Assembly: GCF_000001735.4 (NCBI RefSeq)
Contig: NC_003076.8
Coordinates: 20,773,835-20,837,834, forward strand
Direction of reading: 5' to 3'
Source: Arabidopsis thaliana
Taxonomy: Eukaryota > Streptophyta > Magnoliopsida > Brassicales > Brassicaceae
Length of the DNA: 64,000 bases
In this document: one piece after another, positions 1 to 10,442 of the stretch
How the letters are laid out: the number at the start of each line of letters is the position of its first letter
Position numbering within the stretch: position 1 is the stretch's first letter
The notes under the pieces: model-generated
Databases searched by the model: none
What the model was told of the DNA's origin: nothing
What the model saw: only the letters and a program-made list of their open reading frames with translations
Position numbers and translations under genes: made by a program

Positions 1-1801
1 AACAAAGATTTTCTAGATATTGAAAGTTAAGTCACTTACAGAATAATCCCATACGAGCGGATTTACTGCATTGGGCGTCTTCACTATAACAAGTTTCTTG
101 TCTTCCTCCTTTGGGAGAGGATTAACGGCATTTGCAACGTCAAGTCTATTCGCCTTATCTGCATCAATGATCCAGAAGCTTAAGTATGTAAGTAATTTGG
201 GGTTTTGCATATTTGAAAAGGGAACAAAGATAAAAACACTCACATGCAAGCCATGTCCAACCCGAACCAAAATTCGAAGCTGCAGCCGACTTGAACCTTT
301 CCAAAAACTCTTCGAAAGACCCAAAATCTCTTTCTATTAATCTGAGGAGCTCTCCAGTTGGCTTTCCTCCACCTCCAGGTTGGATAGACTCCCAGAAGAA
401 CTCGTGGTTCCAAGCCTGCAAGCCCCTCATACATCTTTAATTTACATTCAATCAACCCATCTCACATTACGAAAACTTGCCACTATGACCATGGTCCTAA
501 TCTGATTAAAGATATGAATCGTCAGGTGGTTTGCCCACTTACCCTGGATGTTATTTCTTGTCCAATCCACAGTTCACAAGAAACTACATGTATCATGTCA
601 ATGCAAGTAACTAAGTGATTTCTTGTTACGTTTTAATGTCTCTACCTATCTATGGCAATATTTCTACATAACCTGAAGGTCTTTAACACTGACATTGCCA
701 CTTACACGAATACAGTGTACTTATGGGGTTTTCAGTCTACCTTTTACATGAAAACTTTATTTTTCTTAAGAAAAACTGGTGGAAAGCAATATGGCATTTA
801 CCTGTGCAGCGTTGTTGAAAGCAGGAAGCATATTGCCTTTGTTGTATGAAAGAAGCACAACTTCTTCCAAGGATAATGCATCTAGATCCGTGCCTAAGAT
901 TTGCTTGTTCAGGTTCTCTACATAAGTTTTGTGATGTTTGCCCCAGTGATAATCCAAGGTTTCCCGGCTCATATGCGGTTCCAGAGCATCCTACCATATA
1001 TCAACACACCCAACGACCAACACAGAGTAAGCAACATCACGCATATGGTTCCAAAGCAGCAATCTCAATATATCTTTGATTTATTAAGTACTACGATTCA
1101 CAAAATATCCTATTTGTTATTACTACATTCATCTTTAAACAGATAGCTTGAATATTAGAGTAACCATCAACCTTCACAGCCTTATATATATCACTATCGT
1201 ACTATTAGAACCAAATAAACAAAATCTGATCCAATGATAAGGTTATATATCAACCAAAATTCAACCTAAAAGCTGGGTCTTTTTAATCTACTCGTTTCCA
1301 ACTCTATTGATAACGAGTTCACGAAAACATACAAGAGGATATGGAGGTGGCTTCAGCTCAAATCCAGCTGTGATAACACCGGAAACAGCCACCTTTGTCC
1401 CTAACCGTCTCTGCAAAATGAAAACACACCAAAGAGTGTGTTTTTGAATTCAAGTTCAAAACAAAACAAGTAAGAGTTTCATTGAAGCATTTCATCAAAC
1501 ACTTTCCCTACATGGTTCATTGTTCATGTTACAACCCAAAAAAGAGTTCCTTGTAGAATTCATCAGCTAATTCAAACTTGGAGGAGATAAAAGAGAAGTT
1601 TCAAAAACAAACCTTTCCGTTTCTTTTCCATTGCATTCGCCGGTTTGGCCCTGTAATTCACCAACTAAACCCATTTAAAACCCCCCAAGTGTTCATAGTA
1701 AGCGAGAGAGTAAGATAGAAAAAGGAGAGACCTTGAGAAGGAAGAAGCAGAGGAGAGTACAAGAGAGACGAGGGAGTGGCTGTCACTGCAACATTCATCA
1801 T
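1..1801 (-). CDS. FSD2: Iron superoxide dismutase, chloroplast (3' end outside window)
   Basis: The gene converts superoxide to hydrogen peroxide and oxygen in plastids; FSD2 is known to work with FSD3 at chloroplast nucleoids. Coding exons read here are 1732-1801, 1613-1650, 1333-1410, 802-991, 244-415 and 40-158; the remaining C-terminal exons lie left of base 1. The first ATG of the [10 protein letters not shown] start is at 1801, followed by a Ser/Leu/Pro-rich plastid transit peptide. Fe-SOD landmarks are visible: the [14 protein letters not shown] helix, with metal-ligand and second-shell histidines, and the NHEFFWESI segment with a second ligand histidine, then FGSGWTWL. The Asp/His ligand pair (DxWEHAYY) is expected in the missing part. 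The identity rests on family sequence and my memory of At5g51100. The 5' UTR lies just above 1801. Confidence 0.96.
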
Positions 1802-3797
1802 CTTCACTCAAAGCGTTACTGATTATTTTTGATTCAACAAATATACAGATTCTTTCTTGCTATTATATAACTAAGCCCGCCTTCTTATCTCATAGTCAAA
1901 TTTATTTCCTTTTTGGTTAGTGTTAAAATACTAATTTCAATTGAATTATATTTGTTTTTGTTCCTGTAAAAATAAGTGTAGTTCAAAAATAAAAGATTAA
2001 AATTATAATAATTGTGTGTTTAAATGACATTGAGTGAATGAAAAAAATTAATACATGATATTTATGATTTCAGTTATAATTTGGTATTAAAGTGTGGATT
2101 TATATATATGATTAATTATGTTGTATATGTGGTTTAAATACAAATTATATGGTTTGATGCTTTTAAACAATGTGCTTAGAGTCAGATCTTGGTGGAGGAG
2201 TCAGATCTTACACGACTTCAGTTTTTATTGTTTTAATTTTTGTCAAATCGAAAATCAAAATAAAAAATTGTTTCTTGCTATTTTCTGTTGTTTGATTTCA
2301 TTCATAAATCGAAAGCAAAATATAAATTATTTGGTTTAATTTTACGATTTTTAATTTCGTTTTTAAACAAAAATCCATATAAAACAAAATGATGATTTCA
2401 ATTTGGCTAGACCAGACATCTAGTGTTGCAATTTGAGAGGATGATTTCAAGAACTCAAAGCAAAATGATGCATTGACATCTTTGTTTGTTCATATGACGT
2501 TGATTTCACTTTCTGTAACCTTTGTATTGAATCTTGCAATTGCATATGATGAGACAACGGAAATAAGTGAAACTAGAACCAATACAAAGTTGTTTAACGT
2601 ATGAAACCATTTCTAGTTTATTCTAAAATCCAAATGTTTGAGAACATATGTGAGATTCATATAGGGTCAAACATATCTTCAAATTTAAATGGTAACAAAT
2701 TTTATCTAATTATTGCCGTAAATTTTATACTATTTACTTTTATTAAAATGGTAAATTTATATATTAAAAATCTTTTATGAGTGTTTAAAAATTAGTTTTA
2801 AGAAAATAAGATAAATAGTATTTGCAATTAAAAATGTTTGGTAATAATGATATATAGTAGAATTAAAGAAAAAAATACTTGAGAAAAATTGTGGGATTAT
2901 ATCCTAAACACTAAAGACTCTCTTATGTATAGAGGAGAATGATTTTTTTTAAATCAAATTATAGGAAAAAACTATGATTGTGTTGAATAGATAGACACTA
3001 TATAGTATACTGCATGAAATTTATAGGATAAAAATATGGGCTATATAATTTAATGTTTTAATTTTAAAAGTTAAGTTTTTAGTAATTTGGGAAATAGTAA
3101 ATTTAAATTTGATTAAATTAATTTATTTGATAAATAAGAAATCTTTCTATAAGCTAAATATTTAGAAATCCGAAAATATTATTTTTGGATGGTGTATTTA
3201 ATATTAAAATATGTTTGGTTTAAAAAATAATAAGGATAAGGATAAGGATAGTGGAATTAATAGTGTTTGACAATGAGTATATTATATTCAATAAATGAAA
3301 AATAAAAATGATGAGAACAATTATGGGCTTGCCACATCTTTTACTATATAGAGGATTCCAAAAAGTTGGAAGAAAAACAATTCCTAAATTGAAAAGATTT
3401 TTTTCTTTTTCTTGCTATGAATGTAAATAAAATCTCAAAAAAAAAATTAGGAGATGATATATATCAAGATGAATAAAGACGAAAGAGACTTAAAATTTGT
3501 TACTGCTTCCCTTCTGTCATCTTTGTATTATTTCCTATCATATTGTTAGGAAAGATTTATTTCTTTACATATGAGAAATATGACAGCATCAAATTCAATG
3601 TGCATCAAACGTTTTGACTATTTTTGATTTTCTTCCAAAATTAAAACGACAAATTTGATTTTGAAAGCAACTTTTAAAAATACGTTTCGCCAAACTAATT
3701 ACAGTATAAATTGGATCTCATAGCCAATAACTTTATCTCATCAAACAAAACTCAAGTCATCTATTTCTCTTGTTGCATAGTCCCCCAAATATTCATC
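1802..3797. other. AT-rich intergenic spacer
   Basis: This spacer lies between the FSD2 5' end and the small secreted-protein gene. It is very AT-rich, with no convincing reading frame or RNA gene. A 6-bp GGATAA unit occurs three times near 3234-3251, and the 10-mer GTCAGATCTT occurs twice near 2180-2209. Two loosely similar blocks, with TATAGAGGA cores near 2930 and 3350, hint at an old duplication. The right end must hold the promoter of the 3798 gene. Confidence 0.6.
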
Positions 3798-4169
3798 ATG
3801 TCGATCAAGAGTGTTGTTTCTCTCCTAGTAGTTGTATGCATCGCAGCCTCCGTTAATGCTCAGCTACCGCAGTTTCCCCCAATCATGTTCCCGTTTCCAA
3901 ATCCGTTCAAACCAAGTCCCGGTATGGCAGGAAGTCCCGACTTGAGCAAATGTTGGTCAACAGTGATGGATTTGCCGGGATGCTTTGAAGAGATTCAACA
4001 AGCCGTAATGTCCGGCAAATTTGAAGGCGTTGGTCCTGCTTGTTGTAAAGCTTTCCTTGACGCTGAAGCTAACTGCTTACCAAATCTTCCATCCAACCCG
4101 TTTTTCCCTCCTATGATGAAACACCAATGCTCCAAAATGGCTAGTCCTCCAACCACCACCGCCTATTAG
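3798..4169 (+). CDS. ECA1 gametogenesis-related / prolamin-like secreted cysteine-rich protein
   Basis: A single-exon 123-residue protein. The start at 3798 is chosen over an in-frame ATG at 3711 because a classical signal peptide (MSIKSVVSLLVVVCIAASVNA) begins there; the longer form would bury it. After a Pro/Phe-rich linker the mature part has six cysteines in the order C(W)...C...CC...C...C. This matches the prolamin-like domain (PF05617, DUF1278) of ECA1/EC1-type proteins secreted by reproductive cells. The cysteines probably form three disulfides in a helical lipid-transfer-like fold. A role in gamete or embryo-sac communication is known for some relatives and is only inferred here. It likely corresponds to At5g51105. 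The 3' UTR begins at 4170. Confidence 0.85.
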   Translation: MSIKSVVSLLVVVCIAASVNAQLPQFPPIMFPFPNPFKPSPGMAGSPDLSKCWSTVMDLPGCFEEIQQAVMSGKFEGVGPACCKAFLDAEANCLPNLPSNPFFPPMMKHQCSKMASPPTTTAY

Positions 4170-4481
4170 AATGCAAAAATGTAGTTGTGTTTTTTCGAAT
4201 TTTTTGTTAGTCCCAGAATGTTCTAGAAGAAGAAATGATAATAATAATGTCTTAATCTAATAATAATGTCTCATTTCTTATATTGTGCTCCATATGATTG
4301 ATGTTCTTTCTTCTTTTGATTGATGAATGAATCTCAAAGACATGTTGCGTGATATCTCTTATGCGGTTATGACAATGCTTTCTATATAACTCGACATGTA
4401 GACCGATCACACACAATTTAGAATACATCACATACATTACATACTATCAAACAAAAATGTTCCAAAATAATGAAAAGAAGA
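4170..4481. other. Convergent intergenic region (two 3' UTRs)
   Basis: This space lies between the 3' ends of the secreted-protein gene (+) and RAF2/SDIRIP1 (-). A short direct repeat containing AATAATAATGTCT occurs at about 4240-4270. I see no gene; it should hold both polyadenylation regions. Confidence 0.5.
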
Positions 4482-5546
4482 TCACGCCCAAGCTCTTTTC
4501 CTAGGGGAAAGATCAGAAGTCTTGATATCATCTATTTTAGCCGCCATTATGAAATCATTCATGCTCAACCCTCCTGCATTATTCATCCAACAAACCGTCT
4601 TAAGAAACCATATATTAAAACTCAAACTCGAACATCAAATATTTGACATACCGATAGAAGAGGTAAATAGTTCAGCTCGAACTTGGGTAGGACTTTCCAA
4701 GTGAAGAGAAGGGTAATGACCAGAAGCTTCAGCAACCTTATGGATCCTGTTTATGAGTTCAACACCGCACCCAAAATCCCTCACTTTCCACATACACCTT
4801 ATTTTCAGACCACCCGCTTCATTATCCACTATACTCCATCCCAAAACCTAAAACGTTTACATAATAATCATTGAGATTGATGTACCACATCATTAGAGTG
4901 GTAACCGTGAACCAAAACACCAACATGAGCCTTATCAACACTAATCATTTCATTTTTTTTTAATCTCGTAACCATTGTTCCTAATATGTCCCTCATGATA
5001 CTAAAATTTTCATTGGCTTTTCTATATTTTTGGGTCACAATTCTATCTTTATAGATTAGAAATCTGTTAAACGCAGAATCAATAACATTTTCACAATATT
5101 TTGATCAACCAACAAACTTGTAAAATCAAAACTCGAACATTTTTATACTAAGAGAGAAATAGTATAAGTACCTTGTGGAGGAGAGTTCTGGCATCATCGC
5201 CGGACAAAGGAGGCTGTGAAGACGAAACAGGGGAACACTGAAGCTGGGAGAGAGACAAAACAGATGCGTTTGGTATCAAAATCTTGTGCTCAGTGCTTTG
5301 GCATCCCAACACTTTATCTCCGAATTGACTCGCTATCTCCTCCGGGTAAGGGTCACGAGCTCCGAAGTCACCAAGAAAATCCTGCGCCAGATTAGACCGG
5401 GTCACCGTTAACCGGCCGAGTTTACGGTTATTCCTACTTACAGGTGGTAATAAACCGAACACTTTAAGGATTGAGCGAGAAGGTTGACGGAGGAGGAGGG
5501 AGGACGCGGAGATGTTACACGGCGGTGATGATGACGTGGCGGCCAT
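4482..5546 (-). CDS. RAF2: Pterin-4a-carbinolamine dehydratase-like plastid protein (Rubisco assembly factor 2 / SDIR1-interacting protein 1)
   Basis: Three exons (5172-5546, 4652-4847, 4482-4573) give 220 residues. Residues 1 to about 55 are rich in Ser, Arg and hydroxylated residues and poor in acid, as in a chloroplast transit peptide. The PCD fold runs from about residue 115 to 200: LGWSIVDN, then IRCMWKVRDF, INRIHKVAEASGHYPSLHLE, and VRAELFTSSIGGLSMNDF. Canonical PCDs have HH(N)P at the active site; here the sequence reads GHYPSLHL, so one catalytic histidine is replaced. That fits the published view of maize RAF2 as an inactive-PCD Rubisco assembly factor. The Arabidopsis gene is also called SDIRIP1, a target of the E3 ligase SDIR1 in salt/ABA signalling. 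Intron 1 is 324 bp. It is divergent from PABN1, whose ATG is 380 bp away. Confidence 0.92.
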
Positions 5547-5925
5547 CGGGAGCTGTGATTTGCTCTGTACCGAAGATAAGAGTTTTGGTTTTTAGAGAGC
5601 GAAACGATTTTCAGACCACTGGACTGAGTTAAATGGGTGAGGTGCCACGTAATCACTAATGACTAATGGGAACCACAATAAACTTTCGTGGGACCGACTT
5701 TACACGTCACGTTTTAATCTGAGAAGCCCATTGGGTTTGATTGTACTTTTGTGTCCACTTTTGGTGAATCTACTTAAGATTTCATAATTCCGAAAGTATC
5801 CTTTTTGGGTATCTTTAATTACAAACAAACCTTCCCTTCTTTCCCGATTTCAAGCCCTAAAATTCCGAGACTTCTGTTTCTCGCTTTAACGACAGTCGCC
5901 GAGTGAGAGATATAGAGAGAGAAAG
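5547..5925. promoter_or_regulatory. Bidirectional promoter region RAF2/PABN1
   Basis: The 379 bp between two divergent ATGs must hold both promoters and both 5' UTRs. A site II-like AAGCCCATTGGG lies near 5727-5738, and an AAGCCCTAAA telo-like motif near 5851. Such elements are typical of constitutive plant genes for RNA and plastid functions. No TATA box stands out. Confidence 0.55.
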
Positions 5926-7407
5926 ATGCCGGTGCACGATGAGCAAGAGCATGAGGTGTACGGTGGAGAGATCCCAGAAGAGGAAGAAGGTGAGATGGAT
6001 ACGGAAGAGTACGAAGAACACGGCGGAGAAGAAGGTGCCGCCGCCGGAGATGAGGAGCTTGAACCTGGCTCTAGCTCTAGGGTATTGTGATTCTTCGATC
6101 TATAATTTACTTTTATCCAATTGAGACTCTTCTTATTTTTTACTGTATTTAGTCTGTTATTTGCTTTGATTGTTTGATAGGACTTGGAGGATATGAAGAA
6201 ACGAATTAAGGAGATTGAGGAAGAAGCTGGAGCTTTGCGTGAAATGCAAGCCAAGGCTGAGAAAGATATGGGTGCTAGTCAAGGTTTGTACTTATTAACT
6301 GATACGTAAAATCTTGAATCTTTGTGCGCAGCTTCACATTAACCTTTAAATTGATAGATTAGGTTTAAAGCTTGTCTTGTTGATTATGATATTGCTTTGG
6401 GTTTACATATTGGAATCTTTTAGTGAATCAATGAATCTGTCTAGAAATTTACTGGAGTTTGAGTATGAGAAGGAAATCATTAATAGTATTGTGGAGTCTT
6501 GTCAGTTAGCTAATTGGGTCAATACCTTTTATGTTGTTGCATATCAATGAAGACCCTTCAGGTGGTGTTAGTGCGGCTGAGAAGGAAGAAGTGGATTCGC
6601 GTTCAATATATGTTGGCAATGTGAGGCTTGTTCCACCATTAATTTTCACATGTTTCTCATATATGTTTGTATCTTTTTTAAAGAAAGTTTGTGTGTTTTA
6701 TTGCTTTGGTATCAATGAAATTTGGAGGCTGCTTGTTGTTTATTTCTTTATCTCTAGTAATTGCTAAACTAACTTTCCTTCATATTTCAGAAAGCCTTCA
6801 TATCTCCCATCTGTGAAGCTGATTCTTTAGATATCCTGTGTCTTTGTTTTTTTGTGTATATTAGGTGGACTATGCATGTACTCCAGAGGAAGTCCAGCAG
6901 CATTTTCAATCATGTGGGACAGTGAATAGGGTTACAATTCTGACAGATAAGTTTGGTCAACCTAAAGGTTTTGCGTATGTCGAATTTGTGGAAGTAGAAG
7001 CTGTTCAGAATTCGCTTATTTTGAACGAGTCAGAACTACATGGTCGTCAGATAAAGGTGCAAACTCGTTCAATACGATGTAGTTAATTATTTTCCATATT
7101 ACGATTTGTCATTACTAAACTTTGTTTAATCTATTTTCAGGTATCTGCAAAGAGGACTAATGTACCTGGAATGAGGCAATTTCGAGGAAGAGGGCGTCCC
7201 TTTAGACCGATGAGGGGATTCATGCCAGGAGTTCCATTTTATCCTCCATATGCTTATGGGTGTGTTCTAGAACCTTACCTGCCTATCCTCTCTTTTAAAG
7301 TCCATTTGTTTGATTCATCATGGTTGTTCATAAAATTGACAATGGTTGATGGTTTGTGCAGGAGAGTTCCCAGGTTCAGACGGCCTATGCGCTACAGACC
7401 GTACTGA
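5926..7407 (+). CDS. PABN1: Nuclear polyadenylate-binding protein (PABPN1 type)
   Basis: Six exons (5926-6081, 6181-6283, 6553-6620, 6865-7056, 7141-7259, 7362-7407) give 227 residues, the usual PABPN1 size. Architecture: an acidic N-terminus (about 1-50, Glu/Gly-rich); a coiled-coil helix ([20 protein letters not shown], about 53-72); one RRM (about 95-175) with RNP2 IYVGNVDY and RNP1 KGFAYVEF; then an Arg-rich tail with [12 protein letters not shown] and [11 protein letters not shown]. In animals the coiled coil stimulates poly(A) polymerase and the RRM coats the new poly(A) tail, setting its length. In plants this protein is one of a small family that also binds the poly(A) polymerase/CPSF machinery. 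It is nuclear by family. The start is the first ATG after a stop-containing leader. It likely corresponds to At5g51120. Confidence 0.95.
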
Positions 7408-8061
7408 TTAGGCAAATTGGTGTTAAAAAAGTAGCAGCTGCTTCTCCGTTTTCGGGAAAGCTTATCATCATCAACACGGTTCATCGGACGCTGCAGTTGT
7501 TTCGATTAACAGAGATGAGTTGAAGAATTGTATGGCAGAAGAGAGAGGGGAATTATATTCTAGATTTTCTGTACAATATTTGATGACAAGTGCAACATTT
7601 TGATGAGTTCCTTTGTTTTTATTATCTTCAAACACGAGTCACGATTTCACAATAACTCGCAAGCTTCCATTGTTCTAGATTTGATGCATATTGACCAAAA
7701 AAAAACAAAAGTTAATTCTCTAAGATTAATTTGGCCACGTCGGTGAAAGAAAAGGAAACTTTCGTATATTTACATAAATAGGTTTAAAGAATGTATTAAC
7801 TAAAAAAGAGAGGATTACTTAAATATGAGACTCGTTAAACCCTTTTGGACTTTCAAAGGCGGTTCGGTTCTTCTTCTTCTTCTTCCTCCTCGCTCTGCGC
7901 CGCTTAACCTCGAAGAAAAACCTCTCTAGGAGCTAGCTTCGTCGAATCTCTCTGTTTAGACTTAATCGTTTTGTTTCGATTCTAAGAATCTAGCTGATAG
8001 CGATAACATAGAAGAAACCCTAACTTCGCGAGCTTTGTTCATCAACGCGTGTGAGAAAAAA
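7408..8061. other. PABN1 3' UTR and promoter/5' UTR of the methyltransferase gene
   Basis: This is a tandem intergenic region. The left part is the 3' UTR of PABN1. The right part has a TTC-repeat leader near 7870-7890 and a perfect telo-box (AAACCCTAA, 8015-8023) 39 bp before the next ATG. That combination is typical of plant genes for translation and RNA processing. Confidence 0.6.
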
Positions 8062-10067
8062 ATGGGTCGGGACAACGATCAGAAGAAGAATAAGAAGAAG
8101 AGAAACAGAAGTAATGAGAATGAGAAGAGTGTTGAGAAAGTAGTTGCTAATGAAGAGAAAGTCCCAACACAGCAGAAGCAGAAGCAACAACAAGGACAAC
8201 AAGGAAATTGTAATCAAAGCAAGAAGAAGAAGAATCAAGAAGTTTATCCCTTCGGAAATTACAGAAACTACTATGGCTACCGAGTGAGTTTCGTAGTATA
8301 TTTTCAAATTCCTTCATAGTCTGCTCATCTTTTGGTTTAGTATCTGATTTTGGATTCGTTTGGCAACATAATGTGTTAGATAAGCAATGACACGGATGAG
8401 GATCCTCGGCTTAAAGTGTTGAAGAAGGAATGGTTTGAAGGCAAAGACTGTCTTGACATTGGCTGCAACAGCGGCATCATGACTATTCATATTGGTATCT
8501 TCTTCTTATCAATATCATAATTTGTTCCTATCTATGTCCATCCATTATAGTAATAGATATGTTGTTGTAGCTATACCTGTCCTTATGAGAATGCTATAGT
8601 AAAGTGTGATTGAACTTCCATTGTGTCTGAAATCTCTCTGGCAGCATCCATAATTTTATATAGTCGTTAGCTGATATTGTTTTGCTCTTCTTCAGCAAAA
8701 AAGTTCGGTTGCCGGAGCATTCTTGGAGTTGACATTGATACAAGTAAGACTATAATTGGTTGTCATAATATCTTCCAAGTTTTGCTTTGTGTAGGAACTG
8801 AATTATACTCTTAACTACATTATCATTCAAGTCTGCACTAAATGAACTATGTTTTCTTTGATTGAAGGTCGCATTGAGGATGCTCACTGGCATCTTAGGA
8901 AGTTTGTCAGAATGCAGAATTCTACTAAGCCTAGTGAAAAGAAATCTAGTTCTGAGGGTGCCGATGGAGTACATGGATCGAAGGAGCCATCTGTTTCTCT
9001 CTCCAATGGCGAGGCAAAGGCAGATAGTGCAGAAACTAAAGACTTGTCTCAGATTGTGTCGTTTCAGAAAGAGAATTTTGTTCAAACCCGAAATCTTGAC
9101 GACAATCGTTATGATACAATTCTATGGTAAACCCCTTTCCTTTTGTCACTTGTACTTTTGGTTTCTGCCATTTGGGAGGAATAAAAACAAATGAACAGTC
9201 ACCATTTCTTTTGGTAATGCTCATACCTAAAAGTGCATATGAAATTTTATCTGTAGTTGAGAAAAGCCTTACAGGAGGTTTCTAGTTATGTTAGCTTATG
9301 TAACTAAGCCTTTCTAGAAGGAGGGCCACATTTTTAGTTCCAATCAAAACTTCCTCTGTCTTGGATTTCTTATGCTGACATGTTCTTTTCGATGCAGTTT
9401 GAGTGTGACAAAATGGGTTCATTTGAACTGGGGTGATGATGGTTTAATCACCTTATTTTCAAAGATTTGGCGTCTTCTTCAACCGGTAACTATATTATAT
9501 CTAATCATGTGCCCATTATTTGCTTTTCATATGCGCAACTGACGGTTGGCTTTGCTTTTCAGGGTGGTATCTTTGTAATGGAACCTCAGCCTTGGAAATC
9601 TTATGAAAACAATCGTCGTGTCTCAGAGGTGTGTATATATACACAAGTTTATTTCTAATTGCGCAAGTTAGCTAGATATATAGTTTTAGTATTTGTTTGC
9701 CTTGTGTGTATGCAGACAACTGCAATGAATTACCGAACGATTGTTTTACGACCAGACCGTTTCCAAGAAATTCTTCTTGATAAGGTACTCTCTACTTCTC
9801 TGTTATACTGCCATGCAATAGTCTAAGTGTTGTTCAAAGTTGGATTAAGAGTCAGATTAAATCTAGCTCAAAACTTATTTGTGTAATGAGTTTAGTCTTG
9901 GCTTATTTTGTTGTCATTTGATCCTGTCTGTGATCGGATCCTCATGTTCCGTTACTTGTGTTTTGGTTTTGGCACAGATTGGGTTTAGAACAGTGGAAGA
10001 TCTTACATCAAGCTTGTCCGGTGCAAGCAAAGGGTTTGATAGACAGATTCTTGCGTTCCAGAAATGA
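8062..10067 (+). CDS. Bin3/MePCE-type RNA gamma-methylphosphate methyltransferase
   Basis: Eight exons (8062-8283, 8380-8494, 8696-8743, 8868-9126, 9398-9485, 9563-9628, 9716-9784, 9978-10067) give 318 residues. The first 60 residues are a Lys/Asn/Gln-rich basic tail. [14 protein letters not shown] block follows, which is the substrate-tyrosine signature of Bin3 enzymes. The SAM site is [15 protein letters not shown], with the acidic residue in LGVDID. The Bin3 C-terminal part holds [30 protein letters not shown] and the IGF end. A low-complexity insert (about 160-200) separates the two parts. Human MePCE caps the 5' gamma-phosphate of 7SK and relatives cap U6; in this plant a snRNA target is inferred, not shown. 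The likely site is the nucleus. Probably At5g51130. Confidence 0.9.
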
Positions 10068-10442
10068 ACATAACAAACCAGATGCCTCATTGAAGAAGAA
10101 GGACAAGTTGTTGAGTTTTTGAATAGCCTTGTGAAAATCAAATTATGACATGGTTGAACACAAGATATAAAAGGCAACTAAAAGTCGCTTCATATCTAAT
10201 ATGTAATCTTTTTGCTACAGCTTAGGCTCACTAATCTAATTCCATTGGTCCTCTTTTTGTACGCGGTTTTATATGATAATGACATAAAACTTTGAATCGA
10301 TAAATGAAAGAATCTTTGAATACAATGAATCAACTTGATACCCTTCCATGTAAGCACTAATCAGCATAGTTGTAGAACAATGTATACAATACAGTTGCCA
10401 CAAGTGTTGGTAACAAGAATTACAGTGTCAAATAATTGTAAG
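10068..10442. other. Convergent 3' UTR region
   Basis: This lies between the 3' ends of the methyltransferase (+) and pseudouridine synthase (-) genes. It is AT-rich with no reading frame of note, and I see only probable polyadenylation sequence. Confidence 0.5.

Noticed and set aside
3234..3251. GGATAA triple repeat as a minisatellite or origin
   Set aside because: Only three short units in AT-rich spacer; not beyond chance.
3711..3797. Earlier in-frame ATG of the ECA1-like gene
   Set aside because: It would put 29 residues before a perfect signal peptide; the ATG at 3798 is far more likely.
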